Positions 24,691 to 38,324 are shown, counted from the stretch's first letter. The stretch is DNA of 64,000 nt from Monarcha castaneiventris obscurior (GCA_026261815.1 JAMPIT010000258.1:13507501-13571500), one strand, 5' to 3'. Notes: generated by a model from the sequence alone, not told the origin. Translations and numbers: made by a program.

Positions 24691-27600
24691 CCCCTACTTC
24701 TGTGGTGATGAAAGAACACATCTAACCTTTATAACCTTGACACTTGCCTGCAGTAATGATCTTATCCATATGAAATATGATTTTCTGTGACTCTTAAATT
24801 TGTGATAAGTGACATCTTAGAGCAAATAGTTCAACAGACAAAGACAAAAGCAGAACACGTCAAAAAGAACAACCTCTCCAAACTGGATCCTCCAGTCCAT
24901 CTGAGCTGGACTCACTGAAGACTTCAATAGAAAAAGAAGAGTTGAGGATAAAGTAAAGGATAGACTTGGGTTGCTAACTTCAATCTCATCTAGGGAGAAA
25001 GACACTTAAGAACGAAAAAGCAAGTTTGTCTCAGCTGTACCTCTTTATCACATTGTCAGTTTTGGAGAGTGAGACACCAGTTACAGGACAAGGAACATTT
25101 CCAATCCTAATTTCTCCTTTTGCAGTCAAGCTGAACTGGCAGAACTTACTCAATATCTGTATTATTTAATATCCTGTTTGGTTTGGAAACCATTCATTCC
25201 ATTGTTATGCAATGCTCTCCAGGGCACTGCCTGCTCCCTTCTTTGTAGGTTTGGAGTGGATAAGAGCTCTTGAACCACAGCAATTCAGGCAGGATACAAT
25301 GAAAAGCACAAGGAAAACTGGACAGGTCTCAAATTTCATACATGGTCTTGGTGTAGTTATTCTTAATGGAGGAATTCTCACTCATAGGATTTCCTGCCTC
25401 CCTAGGAGTATCAGATTTATTAAAAATGCCAAAGAGCTGCCATAAACTGAAAAGGACCTGGGAAAAAAACTCATTCTCTAAATTCAGAAAGCCAGTGATT
25501 TGGTGATATTTTCACCCAAGTTTTCTATTTTTGCTGGCTTTACAGATGTAACACTTTTAATCTGCCAAAAACTTTTGTCCTCTGCTGGGAAGAAATGAGA
25601 CTTTTTCTAAAGAAAAGAAAGGAAACAAAAAGAAAAGAAAAACTAAGACATTTTCTTAGAGATATTTTAGTGAAACGGTAGCCCTAGTGTTGGTGACAGT
25701 TGTGTCTGAGAGAATAAATCAATGCTGGTAAGCAGTAGATTGTTAGATGACTTTTTTTTTGTCAGGTGAAAATCTTAAACTATCTTTTAACTGACTTTGG
25801 GGTAGTAGAAAAAGAGAGTGAAGAAAGGATTCTGATCAGAGCAAATAGAGGACAAAGGTGAGTGAATAAAGGTCTTCATGAATCTCTTCTTCCCCAAATC
25901 ATCATTGTCTGCTTAGACTGCATGGATGTCAAATGGGGATAGCTTCCTGCTGGAGCTGCTTCAGGGCCCTGGTAGGTCTGGGCACCACACCAACAGCCAC
26001 TTACTCTCGCCACTCATCCTCTTCCACTCTGATAATCACAGCAGCAGGTTGATTATTGGGTTGTAAAGTACAAGGGATTTAGTGCTGACTGCAGCACTGA
26101 GTGCCTCGTCAAAATCCTCACTGTAGATCATTTTCATAAAATTTGTCAAGGGTCTTGTCTGAATTGTATTTTCACATAGTTAATCCTCTGTCTGTACAGC
26201 AATCTGGCCCTGTGCTGCCTGCACTGCAAAGCACGCCTGTGGCTGACCTCCCTGTACTCCCTGCACATTCATCAGGATGCAACTGGCCCAGCCACCCACT
26301 TAGCAGGTCCTGACAAATACTGCCACAGGCACATGTGGACTGACCACAAAGAAAAGTAAAGACAGTGAGGAAATGAAAAAAATCTAGAGGAAGTAATATG
26401 AGATTACTGCTGACAGACTTCCCTGAAGTACACTCTGCAATGTGTACGAATAGTCTGTGGAAAGGAGTAAGACATATCTCTGACTTCAGGCCCTGAACTT
26501 TGGCAGAGTTCACAGAAAAGTTCACTAGGAGCCAAGCTTAGCAGTTTATGATAAGGATGAGTTAATAAAATGGAGAATGGACTTAACCAGTGCCCGGCAG
26601 TAGTAGTGGAGCAAGTTCTGAATACAAGAAAATGGAGTATTAAAACACAAGTTATCTGCTTGACCTTAATACCAGTGAGAGAAATAGTTCAATTTTCCCT
26701 GTCCATTTCCTGGTCCATTTCAGTTCATTTGTTGTATTTCTGTTTTCCTTTCTTTTTAATTATGGGTAATGAAACTCTTGCTACCTTTGATCTCACTTGA
26801 GACCATATTCAAGGTATTTAAGCCCAGCAGTTAAAAGCCAATCATTTTTCTGGTTCTTCCTCCAATGCCTCACTACTTACATTGTTGAAAATTACCACAA
26901 ATATCTGGCTAGAAATAGGGAAAAAATAAGGACAGAACAAGAGAAAGATAGCACAAGAATGCATTGTGTTTCATCTTGACAGACAACAGTACTCTTCTTA
27001 GGTCATGTTTCCATTCTGAAAATTAAATGCAGTGGAAAACAATGGTAGTATTTTGTAAAGGAAACAAAGATTATATTATTCAAGACAGAAGGGAAGTGGT
27101 ACAAAAATAACTCAGGAGAAGGCAAGAAACAAAATATCAAGAAGTTCAGTATTTATTTTTTGGAAACTCCATAATTTTGTTTTTAATTAATAACTAGTAA
27201 CTCCTCTTTAAAATCAACACTTTCTTCCATACCTCCCCTCAATCACAGGCCATTTCCATCATGCCTGCATTTCCCTAAGTATTTTTAACAGATAGTTTTC
27301 CTAGTTAGATGACTGATATGTGAAAAGAAAAAAAAAAGAGCTTCTGTGCAGCTGAACTGAGAAACAGGACTTCGTTCACTCTCACTAATGGATCAACTGA
27401 CAGTCACAAATAGGTGTCATTTTGTCTGAAGGAAGCCACTTAGCAAAATTCAGTGACGCTTTCAGGTGAATTCAACTATAGTTAACTGAAGTCTGTTATT
27501 TACAAAAGCACATAAAAACCTATTAGGTTTCTTGGCTCAAAAGCTGAGAGAAATGTATTAATACAAACATGGTTCAAAAGGTATGAGAAATGTGTAAATA

Positions 27601-28750
27601 CAGACCTTTAAACACGGACTATTTTTATTTCTGTAACATTAAGATGCCCTATGACCCAAATTCAGTAGCACTGCAGCATATAGTGTTTTATACAGTAACA
27701 TGGCCAACTCTGGCTATTATTCTTAACACTTCTTTCTTTACATACATTTTAAATAGGCTCCATAAACTGACAAGTAATACTGGTTGTTGCAAGCCCTTGG
27801 CAAGTGATATTTGCGAAGGTATATTAAAATTCTTTCCTTTGTTCACATTCATTGTCTTGTGCTCACAGGAAAAAGCTGCTGAAGAGAACTTCATGCTCAC
27901 ATTTATTCCTTTTGCCCGATTATAAGAAATGTCTATTAGTAGACATTTTGCACTGAAAATTTTTACTTTGTAACTAATGATCTACTTCACCATATTTCTA
28001 ATATTTTGCTACGTATTCACAAGCCCATTCTCATTTCTGAACTACAGGCTTATTACGTCTGATAAAAATAAGATTATAATTTCACTTGAAATTAAGTGCA
28101 TGTGAAATAATTGTAGTAACTTATAGGGGTGGCATTCCAAACTTAAAGCATAATTACACTCAGGCTCCAGTACTTACCTTTTTTACCTCTCAAGGTTGTT
28201 TCTAAGTATCCAAGAAGTGCACAGAGAAGAAAAGAAGAAGAAAAAGAAAAAAGATGCCTGTTTCTCAATTTTACTTAAATTCAGACTGTTTTGGTATGGC
28301 ACTGTTGTACTGATAAAATACTGTAAGGAATAAAATCTTTATATGCACTTCCTATTTAAAATTCAGTATTCTCTTTTTCTTCAGATAGCAGCTACCAAAA
28401 AAACCCAACAAAAAACCATATTGTAATACTGAATGGTGAACAATCACTATCACCCCCAGGCATTCTCTATGTAATGTAGCAGGAGCCTGTGTTTAAACAC
28501 ATCCTGAATATCTGACACATGCTGTACGATCAGTGTCTGTCATGACTGTGCTGTCCTAGGGCCAGAGACTCTGAACTGCTGCCTTAACCCGCAAGCTACA
28601 ATTTTTGAAGATCAGGATTGAAGTATGGTAGCAATGGGGAAAAGTAAAGATGCTGTTACCCTAGGAATTCATTACTCGGTTATTCAGTTGCATCCTTTTG
28701 ACAAACACTAAAAATTCCTTGGAAATACACACAAGCCACAAGAACAAAAA

Positions 28751-28792
28751 GGTGCATGGGCCTTGGTTGCTGGCTGGGGTTAAACCATGACA
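28751..28792 (-). mobile_element. Fragment resembling the 5' end of an avian ERVL-type LTR
   Basis: Read on the minus strand from 28792, the segment opens with TGTCATGGTTTAACCCCAGC and continues with an AGCAACCAAG-like phrase and GCCCATGCACC. This corresponds, as remembered, to the first ~40 bp of a widespread bird ERVL-type LTR that begins with TGTCRTGGTTTAACCC. Similarity ends at about 28751. No LTR body, polyadenylation signal or opposite terminus is seen, and no retroviral coding sequence is near. It lies about 250 bp from the CR1 3' end at 29041-29218. Confidence 0.6.
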
Positions 28793-29040
28793 ACTCCCTA
28801 GACTGGGAAGCCTGAAGGCTTGCAGCTTCTGGCACCTGGCTCCTTCTCCACCTGCAGCTTAGCAATTCCAAAGTAGGTTCAGCGCCCTGGTAGCAGACTA
28901 AAGGAAGAAATCTGTGGTTTGGGCAGCCTCACCAACAGGATGCAGCAAGTGACAGTAGTGGGAGACCTGCTGCAGACAAAGGGACACCTATCTGCCATTA
29001 AACTTGCAGTGCAGGCAGGTTTGCTGCTTAGTGGAGGGAA
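28793..29040. other. Unassigned spacer between LTR fragment and CR1 3' end
   Basis: Moderately GC-rich sequence with CTG and CAG words. It may contain further decayed CR1 sequence upstream of the recognisable end, but no stretch can be aligned with confidence. Confidence 0.4.
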
Positions 29041-29218
29041 CTGAGCAGAACAGGAGGGACCCAAGAGGTTGCACAGTCTCCTTCCTTGGAGGTTTCCAAG
29101 GTCCAGCTGAACAGCTCGAGCAGCCTTGTCTGACCTCCAGCTGGCCCTGCTTTAAGCTTGCAGGCAGACTAGAGACCTCGTGAGGTCCCTTTCAACCTGA
29201 ATTATTCTAAGATTCCAT
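29041..29218 (+). mobile_element. CR1 LINE, 3'-terminal fragment
   Basis: The plus strand carries the standard avian CR1 closing sequence: a GAGGTTGCACAGTCTCC phrase, then CTTGGAGG, a CCTGCTTTA-like phrase, an ACTAGA phrase, then GAGGTCCCTTTCAACCTGA and the ATTCTAAGATTCC end that corresponds to the family's ATTCTRTGATTC terminal repeat. CR1 copies are usually 5'-truncated, so a short 3'-end piece is the expected form. Many mismatches to the remembered consensus indicate an old copy. It encodes no protein. Confidence 0.85.
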
Positions 29219-32200
29219 CAGGCCAGAAGAACATATTGCTCAAATTACAGGCAAACTGTGTGATAGCATCTTCCCTCAGTTACAACAGCATTAGATCATG
29301 TGAAAGAAAATGGAGTAAATTTACGCCAGCCATCAAGAGTAACTAGCTGAGAACAGAAACTTGTACAAAAGAGAAGGAAATGTAGAGCAGTTTCTTCTCA
29401 AAGTGTATCAGTAAAACACGTTTGCTTTGTTGCTTCAGGTCTGGAGAGTTCAGCTACTGCAAGAGATTTTATGCTTGAAAATATAACTGGGGTTACACAT
29501 CAGCAACAAAATTCAGTAAAAATCTTACACTAATAAAGGCAGAATGAAAAGCAAGAGCAACTCTTGCAATTGTGGCAGTGCATTGCAACTGTAATACACA
29601 AAAGCAGAGGCAGAGATAGCAACAAGTGCAGTAGCAGTTCTGCAGTTCTCCACCCAGCAGTAGCAATCACTGATGTGATCCTTCACCTTTTACAACCAGC
29701 TTAATATATTCTCATTTCATTTTTCCTCATTCACAAAAGCCTTGGTTACTCAAATACTTTGTTTCTGAACATCACCTCAAGGAAGAAGCATGGAAACTAC
29801 CCAAAGACTTTCTAGACTCAGCTTGGAAACTTGCTCCTGGCTTGTAGACAGGAAATCAACAGTGCCAACATGGTCTATGGAATAAACACCCACAGGAAGA
29901 GAGTGGGGTTGGCCCAGCCAGACCAGCACACTGTGTCCCTTTTCCCTACACCCTCAGAGGAGTGCTATGTATGCAGTGGACTTTGGTGGATGACCATGTT
30001 CACAAATCCCAGGTATAGGGAGCAGCAAACTGAGGCAATTGCAGGCACCTGGTGTCAGGGTCAGACCACTGCTCTTGATTCCTGCCTGCCCTTTTTGTAA
30101 CCTGCCACTAAGAGCTAGGAGGGTCTAAAACATTTCCAGAGGGAGAGGTAGTATTTAAATTTCCTTTCCCCTTTGCTCTGCACTGGCATAAAGAAGCTGT
30201 GCTATGCCATCTAGAAGCAGTATCAATGATTTAAAGGACCCCCTTTCAAGGATGAAGCCACTTGATCTCCCTCTGCCTTCCTGATGTGAAATCCACATGC
30301 CTGGCCCAGTTTCCCCTCTGGTGACTGAACAGTATTTTAGACAAACTGCTTCAATGGCCAGACTGTTAAACAGGCAGAGTAAACATTTACTTATTTTTGT
30401 TAGGAAGCTGCTTTCCCTTCCCATGGAAAGACACTGTGAGCTGGCTGTCTGTAACACTTACTGCAGCAGTGCACCCGAGGAGGATAACCGTAGCCCATAT
30501 CTTTTAAAAATTACTAATGTAGAGCTCTGTCCATACATAAATATTTATGACAAAACAGCTGGTTTTAGTTGAAGATGTTTAACTTATAAGAGCTCAATTT
30601 TTTAATCAAGGCTAACAAGTCCCATGAGCACAGACTGGAATGTAAACACGCATTTTGGCGATTCCGACTGAAGAATGCTCCACCACAAATTTCCAAATGA
30701 GAAGATGGAGGAAGAAAAAAAGAGTATGTGGTATGATGAGAAAAAGTACCACTAGTTTATTTATATTGTCTAACCATTAGTATAAGTAATGAATCATCAA
30801 TAATTTTTATTTAGAGTTTATAAAAATTTTGCCAGTTATGGCCATGAGGGTGGTGATTCCTTCCTTGGTAAAGACAATTAGCATCACATACTTTCATTAT
30901 AGTACCTGCGCCTACTAAAAATGCGCTTAAATTTAATGTGTGAAAATTTAAGGCTTTCTAAAGACAGGACTAGATCTCATGTAATGGGTATTTATCTAGT
31001 TAGGTACCTACTTATTGATCTAATGTGTATGTTTACACAAAATACACAAATTTTATACAAAAAGTATAGAGTAGCAGATACTTTAAACAGATTAAATGTT
31101 ATTTTTATGCATCTCTGAAGTCTGTGCCTCATATTAATAAAGTGGATTGTCAGAATTTTCCATTGTTCCACTTCAAAGCATGCAATTATATTACCTTAAT
31201 TGGAAGCACTGATGTGTTTTTACCAAGGATGTTTATTTGTATTCTGACTACTGAGATATAAATATGGGACCATTTGCTACATTTAGTTTTCTACTTATAT
31301 GATTTTTTGTTCTTTGCATTTTATCTTTACAAACTATCATACGGAGTATATTTCCAATGCAGAAACTATGATTTTAAGCTTGTTCTCATTGAGGTCTCCG
31401 CTTGATTCTCTACAGTCACAGAACTTGCTAGCTGCAGAATGTTAATGTCAGTGAGAAGCATCAAAAGTTTTTGACTTGTGAACTGCAACAGAATCTGACA
31501 GGTTAGGAATTCATATACTGAACACTGGCATCCACTAATCCAAAAGCAAAGTTTATGTGTCATTTTTTATCAGAAGAGTCAACATGGATACCCAGACATT
31601 TTTGTATCTTCTGCATTAGTGAAAATACAGTGTATCTGAGAGGCTCTGAACTGTGGGGAGAATGTAATCCTTTCAGGAGTTTTCCCTTAGACAACATTTA
31701 CCAAATTACACAAATCCTTTCCTAATCCCACAATAAAAATACATTACTTTGCCTTGCACTTTGTTTACTGTGATACAGTTCTGCTTATCCCAATACAGAA
31801 AGAAGACTGCTTAGGGATTGACAGTACACTCACACATGTGGTCAATGGGGGTGAGAACTGTGTGTATTCATTAGAGAAACAGCCTTACATTTCATTTAGT
31901 GGAACATGCCAACTAAAAGGTGTTTTTCCTCAGATAATTTGCTATTAACTGAAAAAAACGTCATTTAAAAAATGTCAAAATTTTTTATCAGATCATTAAA
32001 TTCTAGATTTATCATCTAATTAAGGTTTAACTCCACAGAAGGGTATGTCTTTGGGCTTTGCTTTGACTCATCTAATGCACAATAAATGTATTACTAAGGG
32101 TTTAGACTTTCTTGGGTTTTGGTCTCCTGGTGATTTACACTTGAATTTGCATAACAGCACCAATGAGACTGTTTCAGAAATGCAATTCCCAACACAAGTC

Positions 32201-34639
32201 TAAAAAGTGCACATGAAGTACCTAGCTGTAACCTTATCCAGTCACATCTGTTCACCTCAGAATTGTCTAATGTGACCTTTTGAATTTAGCTAGGTTTTTT
32301 GGTATTCACACAGTGTTCAGTCCAATGAGAAAAACATTTAGGATTTCTCACAATGTACACCCAGAGATGAAATGTCATTTCTCTGGGGGATGATCAGAAC
32401 ATGTTTAGTGTTACGCTTGCATTAGCTGACACATGAGTGCTGATTAGATGAAAAGGTCTGCAGCCATCCTAAGCTGACAGTGTACAACAGCAGCACAGGT
32501 ACTAATCATGCCTCCCCTCAAGTCCTGAGCACAGAAATATGTGAAGAAGAATACAATGAGAGCAAACGATCCAAATTCTGTCAGAGAATAAAATCTCAGG
32601 GAGGTCTCTGACAGCCCCATAGCCCACAAATCAGTATCCACATTCTGAGTATTCCCTTGGTAATTTGGGAGTTATTTTTCAGAGGAAACAGGAATGGAGT
32701 CATAATGCTGTGAGTCAGTATTCTGGACTTTGCAATGAAACTTCCCTGCATGATCCCAAAATCTACCCTCTAGGAGTGTTCAGAAGATTATGGCAAATCC
32801 TGGTATTTTTATGAACCCTTGTGGCAGTGCCTCATAGCTTTTTACTTCCAGAGGAGACAAAAACAGATGCACAAGCAAGAGCAGAGAAGCTTTCACTTTT
32901 TACAAAACATGGAAGGCAAGAAAACACTCCTTTCAATTTGGTTGAGTGAAGTGCTGTAAAGCCACAATATTAGAATTGCCATTACTAGAACACAAGTTTT
33001 GCTGCTATGCACATAAATCAGAGGCTTGTCCCTTAACAGGGATCTCCTTGTTTGGAATGAGCATATGTTTAGCAAGGAATTGGATAGTTTTGTCCTTGCA
33101 ATCAGTACCGCAAGTGGAATTCATCTGACAAAAATATTCATGTGTTCCTTTACTTTCGCTTGCTCTGAGCTCATCAGTGTTGTCACACAAGTACTGCCTG
33201 AAGAAGAGGGCAGATGACACTTTTGTTACAGACCATACCTAGTACAGCACGTTTGGCTGCCTCAAGATGCCACTAAACTGCTGCAACCAAATTGGTAGCA
33301 GCAGGGGTGGGAGAAGGGCTGTCATGGAAAGAAAGGAAAGAATGGAAATGGTTTTGTAAATCAGACTTAGCCACAGCTGACATTTGTCATAAGAACCTTC
33401 TTTACCTTTTGCCAAAGCTTTTAGGAATGAACAAATAGTACTTTTATAGGGACTAAGCAGCTTGAGGGTCCATGTGCCAAGGTACAAATATATGTAAAGG
33501 TGGGTAGAAATGTGGCAGCCAGGTAAACAGGAGCCATTCCTCTTCTAGGATAACCCAGGCCAGCTACACTGTACTGTTGGTCTCTCTGCATGGAGCAGAA
33601 ACAAAGGCACCTCTCTTCTCTTCAGAATCTGTATCCTTAAAAAATAAATGTTCTAGCTTGTTAAAGCATCTTTAACATCTTCTATCTCAAGTGTTTGGGA
33701 CCTGGATGGGACAGTGGAGCTGTCTTGCCTTTGCTAGAATTTTTAGTGCTATAACTTTCCTTTTAGTGTGAAAGTTCCTCCCTTGGAAGAGCTTGTTCTC
33801 ATTCTTTGTGCATCACTGATGGCTTCAGCTCACTGGAGAACTGATCCAACCCACTGGAATCAGCTTTCAATGATGCAAAATGCAATCAAATCAAGGAACT
33901 GCCCTAGGATATCAGCTACAGAATAGATTATAAAAAAACGTTTCAAATTTTAATTTCAGTCCAGGGAAGATTTTTTATAAGCATTTCTGTAGGTGCCCCT
34001 GCAGAAAACAGTTGATGTAAAATGATTACTACCAATCTTGACAACTTCCTACAAAAAAAAAATCCCACAATCAGACAAAGCCCACAATGTCATTTTACCA
34101 TCTGCAAAAACTGAAAACATCAGTACTCTCTACAGATCTAACTCTGCTATTCCTTGAATATTCTAGGAAGCCAAGTTATACGCTCATCTTTAAAAGTAAA
34201 GGATTACTCTGTATTAGAGGACTTGCCATTAAACATATATAATATAATGTTTCAGGTAAGTATGAGAAAAGAATTTTCTTTTTTTTCCTCTAAAGATTCG
34301 CTAACGAATATTAAGTAAGACATGAAAATGTGTGACTGTGTGAGACTGCAACACCACCCATTTTATAAATTCTTACCAGAAAACTAAGCATTGCTTCACT
34401 TAAAATGAAATAAATAAAAAAAAAAGCCAACATTCCCCATGGAACAATGATGTGAGCAAAGGTCTCTGCAAGTTCCCTTAACGATGGAACAAATCTTTAT
34501 ATTGCAAGCCATAAGGATGATTAAATGGTTCCTCAGTAAAATGTGAAAAAATATATGGGGGGAAATATTTTAGAAGATGCCACACTAAATTAAGAGTTTC
34601 ATGCCTGTGAAGAAAATCCAAAGAAAATCTATCTACAGG
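29219..34639. other. Non-coding unique sequence, no gene seen
   Basis: No gene supported. Frames of 89-100 codons (29831-30100 plus; 30155-30457 minus; 30297-30572 plus) overlap each other and have no recognisable product. No simple repeat of note and no recognised interspersed repeat. Confidence 0.65.
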
Positions 34640-35740
34640 ATAGATTTTCACTTTATTACAGTAGAATTAATTATACATTCATTAAAAACAACGACTGTTT
34701 TATCAAGTGCGTTTCCTTCTACTGCATTTTTTTCTTAATGAATCTGAACAGACCTAATGCTAATATTAATGTCCTATATATAAAAATTAAAACTAAAACA
34801 TATATGGTATACAAGACCCCTTTTGCTTAAATCATTTGATTGCACTCACAGAATCAGGACTAATGTGTATTTTGACTATACAAATTAACTAAATATAAAT
34901 TCAAATTCAAATTCTTGAACATTTCCAGAAAACTATACCTCAAAATAACAATATAATAGCTAACTTAATATTTGAATAAGGTTATTTGTCTGTTTATTTA
35001 AGTAGCAATTCTTATTTTTTAAGAATTCATCAAAGAAAGAGATTTTCAGAAATTACCTTTTTAGATGTTTTGCTACTAAAGTATTCGGAAGTGGAGTTTT
35101 TTTTAATATTATACAATTAAATAAAATTTTATACATTAAGCATCTAATTTTCATAAGGGAAATATTTAAATTGTGCATTTATTAGACAATATTGTTCTAT
35201 TTTTAAAATTACTGTCAAACTACATATGTCTGGTAACTCCCTTTGAAGTAAATGAGTAACATTTATTCTCAATAAAGCTTTCATTTTAACTAGGCACATT
35301 AGATATCATTAGTACAAATTCATTATAAATTATACTTCAGATTTCATAGAGAGTTATTTATCCAGCCCTTTTTTATATTTGAAAGTTAACTAAGAAAATA
35401 TTAGTTTTAGTAAATGCCCCGCAGTTACCCAGATTTTAATATGAAATTATTTTCCTTATTTTCTATTATACTCACAAGGCACAAATATACAAGCTAGGTT
35501 TATTTCACAACTATTAAATTAAGTTCTATATTTATTTTCATTCTAATGATATATCTAAATTCATAAGTGTAATTTAAGATGATGCATTACAAAACACTAT
35601 TTTGAAGGTAATTAATTATTTTAAAAGTTACATGAATTCTAAATTATTGCCCAATTATAAATGAGCCTAATGCTGTTTTATATGATCCTTTAAAAAGTGA
35701 TTTCTGCTTAATGTGATGCTTTCAGCTTCACGTGTTATTG
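34640..35740. other. Very AT-rich, repeat-free block
   Basis: About 1.1 kb of sharply AT-rich sequence; sample lines run 18% G+C (34861-34920) and 22% (35581-35640). It is not simple repeat: words are varied, with many TAAT and ATTA cores, and there is no long homopolymer or microsatellite. Long varied AT-rich stretches of this kind are typical of conserved non-coding elements near developmental genes, but a scaffold-attachment-like or neutral AT-rich segment is equally possible. Confidence 0.35.
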
Positions 35741-35777
35741 TTGCAGTACCTACATTTGGTACTTAGGATAAACTTAG

Positions 35778-35829
35778 CCACAATTTGGGTTCAAGTGGCT
35801 CGACCACAATTTGGGTCTGAGTAGCTCAG
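35778..35829 (+). repeat. Imperfect tandem duplication, 26-bp unit x2
   Basis: Units at 35778-35803 and 35804-35829 share CCACAATTTGGGT exactly, then diverge slightly over a TCAAGTGGCTCGA versus CTGAGTAGCTCAG half. It lies just right of the AT-rich block. Arm divergence suggests an old duplication. Confidence 0.85.
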
Positions 35830-38124
35830 CTCCCATGTAGAAAACAAGGAAGTGTAACTGAAAAGAAATTGCCTGAATTTTTCTGTCAGAAAGATCTATT
35901 ACTTTTTTTGCCATAGAAATGCCAGGGAAGAATAATATCACTGGAGCAGGAACAACTGAATAGATGTGAAACATAACCCTTACAATTAAATAAAGGATGC
36001 AAATGGCAAATCTAATGAGGGAAGAAGTATGTATATGATCACTTTACCTGCTATCTTTAAATATTAAATATTTGTTTTCTCTGATTACATTTGGATATTT
36101 TTCCTTTCCTGCCCACTCCAAATTAGATATGAAAGAGGAACCAGTGTTCAGGTAGGAAAGGAAGCCAGAACTCCAGCTGTGCCTGCAGCTAGAAAAGCAG
36201 TAGACAAAAGAATTTTTGTGCACTTAAGAACAGCAAAACAGCACAAAGGACAAAATGACCTTTTCCCTTTGCCTCTTTTTTCAATCTTTGTTTCAAATGG
36301 GAAAATCTCTTCAAAATGAATGTTCTCAAGCAACCAAACTCACAAGATTTTTTTCTGTCCTCTGTAAATACAAGAAAATATTTGGAAAAGCTCAATATGA
36401 AATGTTGGTCTGATTTTCAAAAGGTGTTAGCAGCCACAATTTCTGAGATCTGCAGGTGTTTAGCAAGACCTCACTCAGCTTTGTTAGCCTAGTCATCACA
36501 TTTTTAAAAAAGAAATAATAAATTAATAAATTTAAACAGCTAATTTCTAGAAATAAGGTGGGAAGACGTAATCAAAGCTTTGTTGATTGATGTTTTTTCT
36601 TGTGTTTCCATCAATATTGCAGAATTTCTTACCCAGCCTTAATACAGACATGGCCAATTTTTATCATCTTATAAGTCAGGACTGCTTTGAATAAATCTTC
36701 CCACCAAAAATTAAAAATAACTGGTATATGACTGGACAGGAATTAAAAAACAATGAGCAAGTTTCCATGTGAAAGAAGACAGAGGCTCCCAGTGTTGTCA
36801 TTGAACCTCACCTACTCTTTGTAGCCCTAGAAATTTTTCACTGTAAGTATCTCATGTTATGAATTTTGGCTGCAAAGGGTGCTACACTTAAATTCTTCTT
36901 CAGGTTGCTGCTGGGACTTGCCAGCTGAGGTAGAACACAGAAAGCAGCCATGGAATTACCTCCATGACAATACAGTCACTTGGTGGTACTTGCAGATTGA
37001 TATACACAATTGCAATTTAAAGTCTGGATGGTGTTACTTTCATAAGCCACCTCAGAACCTCTAAATACCACACAAAAAATAGTTTTTATTTTCTCTTTGT
37101 CTAGAGTAATGGAAATAATTTTAAGTTCATCTCCTACACAAACTCAAAAATTTTATTATTTTCACAAGAAATCACAATGTATCCAAACAAGTCTTGATCA
37201 TGTTTCACTTTTACTTGCATCACTATTGTTTGGCATGCATAAGCTTTCTGTTAGCACTTTTGTAAAAAACAGGGTTTTCTGTATCAGACTCTTGTCTAAA
37301 GGCATAGGATTCTCCTCTCAGTGCCCTGAATTATCTCTGGAAAAACCCACAACTGATAGCTGATTCATTCACATACTGTTGCCAACTCAGATGCTCATTG
37401 CACATTGTCACATGTGGGAATCAAAATTATCTCTGGTGAGAAAAATATTTATATTACTGTGAGCCTAAGTCTATATACTATTTTCATTAAATCACTTTCA
37501 TTAGCTACCATTTCACCAAATCTCCCAGGCTGACTGTGGCCCACTTTCAATATGGCTCTTTCACATGACCTGGTATAGTGACAGTGGAAGCTCATCCTCC
37601 TAAAAAAGCTCTTTTATTTTTACAAAAATTCCCTCTGCTTATGAATTATTTAGTGTCTCAGAATTTTAAATGTTGATTTTTTTTTTTTCTAAAGGAAGTT
37701 TAAGAGGTACCCAAACAAAATCGTTCAAAAAATAACAGCTTGGCTAATCTAAAGTGCCAGGATAACATTAACCTTACTGTTACAAATTAACTTTATACAC
37801 ATTATAAAACACAACTATGAAAATAATGGAAAAAAATACTGTAAGATAAAGTAAAAGCAATACATAATTAATGCCATAATAAAAGAGCAATATGATGGAA
37901 AACTGTAATGGAACTAAATACAGCACTGTGAAATGCAGCCCATAAATGTGCATAAAATATGCATAAAGGTGCAACTGCTCTCAGCCTGGTCGCACAAAGG
38001 AGGATTTCATGAAGTGACTAATGGCTCACTTGTTCCAACCTGTAGCCTAGAAAAGGACTGAGAGACAGGAATTTTATTTGTCACTTGAACCATTGGTATT
38101 GACTGAAGGGAGAGAAAAGCACCA

Positions 38125-38158
38125 GGGAAGTGGTAAGGGGAGGCTGGGGGGAGAGGGG
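38125..38158 (+). other. G-run cluster, possible G-quadruplex
   Basis: Four G runs (38125-38127, 38137-38140, 38146-38151, 38155-38158) are separated by 9, 5 and 3 bases on the plus strand. The first loop is longer than the usual 7-nt limit, so folding is uncertain. No gene context. Confidence 0.4.
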
Positions 38159-38238
38159 CTGCTGAGGAAGCTGAAAGAGCATACAAAGTATTGCAGTCAG
38201 CAGTAGAAAATTTTATTCTATCATCATTTATTCATACC

Positions 38239-38324
38239 ATGGTAGTACCTAAGTACCATAATCAGGTTTCAATGCCTTGTTGTGACAGGCTCTGGAAACA
38301 TTTTGTTAAAGGTGGTACTACCAT
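38239..38324. repeat. 11-bp inverted repeat, 64-bp spacer
   Basis: ATGGTAGTACC at 38239-38249 is the exact reverse complement of GGTACTACCAT at 38314-38324. No target-site duplication was seen, so it is not called a transposon. Confidence 0.6.

Larger units (their letters stand above)
23174..28750. other. Non-coding unique sequence, no gene seen
   Basis: No gene supported. A GC-richer patch at 23,640-23,830 carries overlapping 60- and 64-codon frames on opposite strands and is otherwise unremarkable. A-rich low-complexity sequence occurs at 24,106-24,141, and a 10-bp tandem duplication at 24,671-24,690. The stretch 24,230-24,490 is repeat-free and contains TAATTA-type homeodomain cores, so it is a candidate conserved element. 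A 117-codon minus-strand frame at 26172-26525 has no recognisable domain. Confidence 0.65.

Noticed and set aside
35760..35835. tRNA-like B-box resemblance (GGGTTCAAGTGGCTC)
   Set aside because: No A box at the right spacing and no cloverleaf; the segment is explained as a 26-bp tandem duplication.
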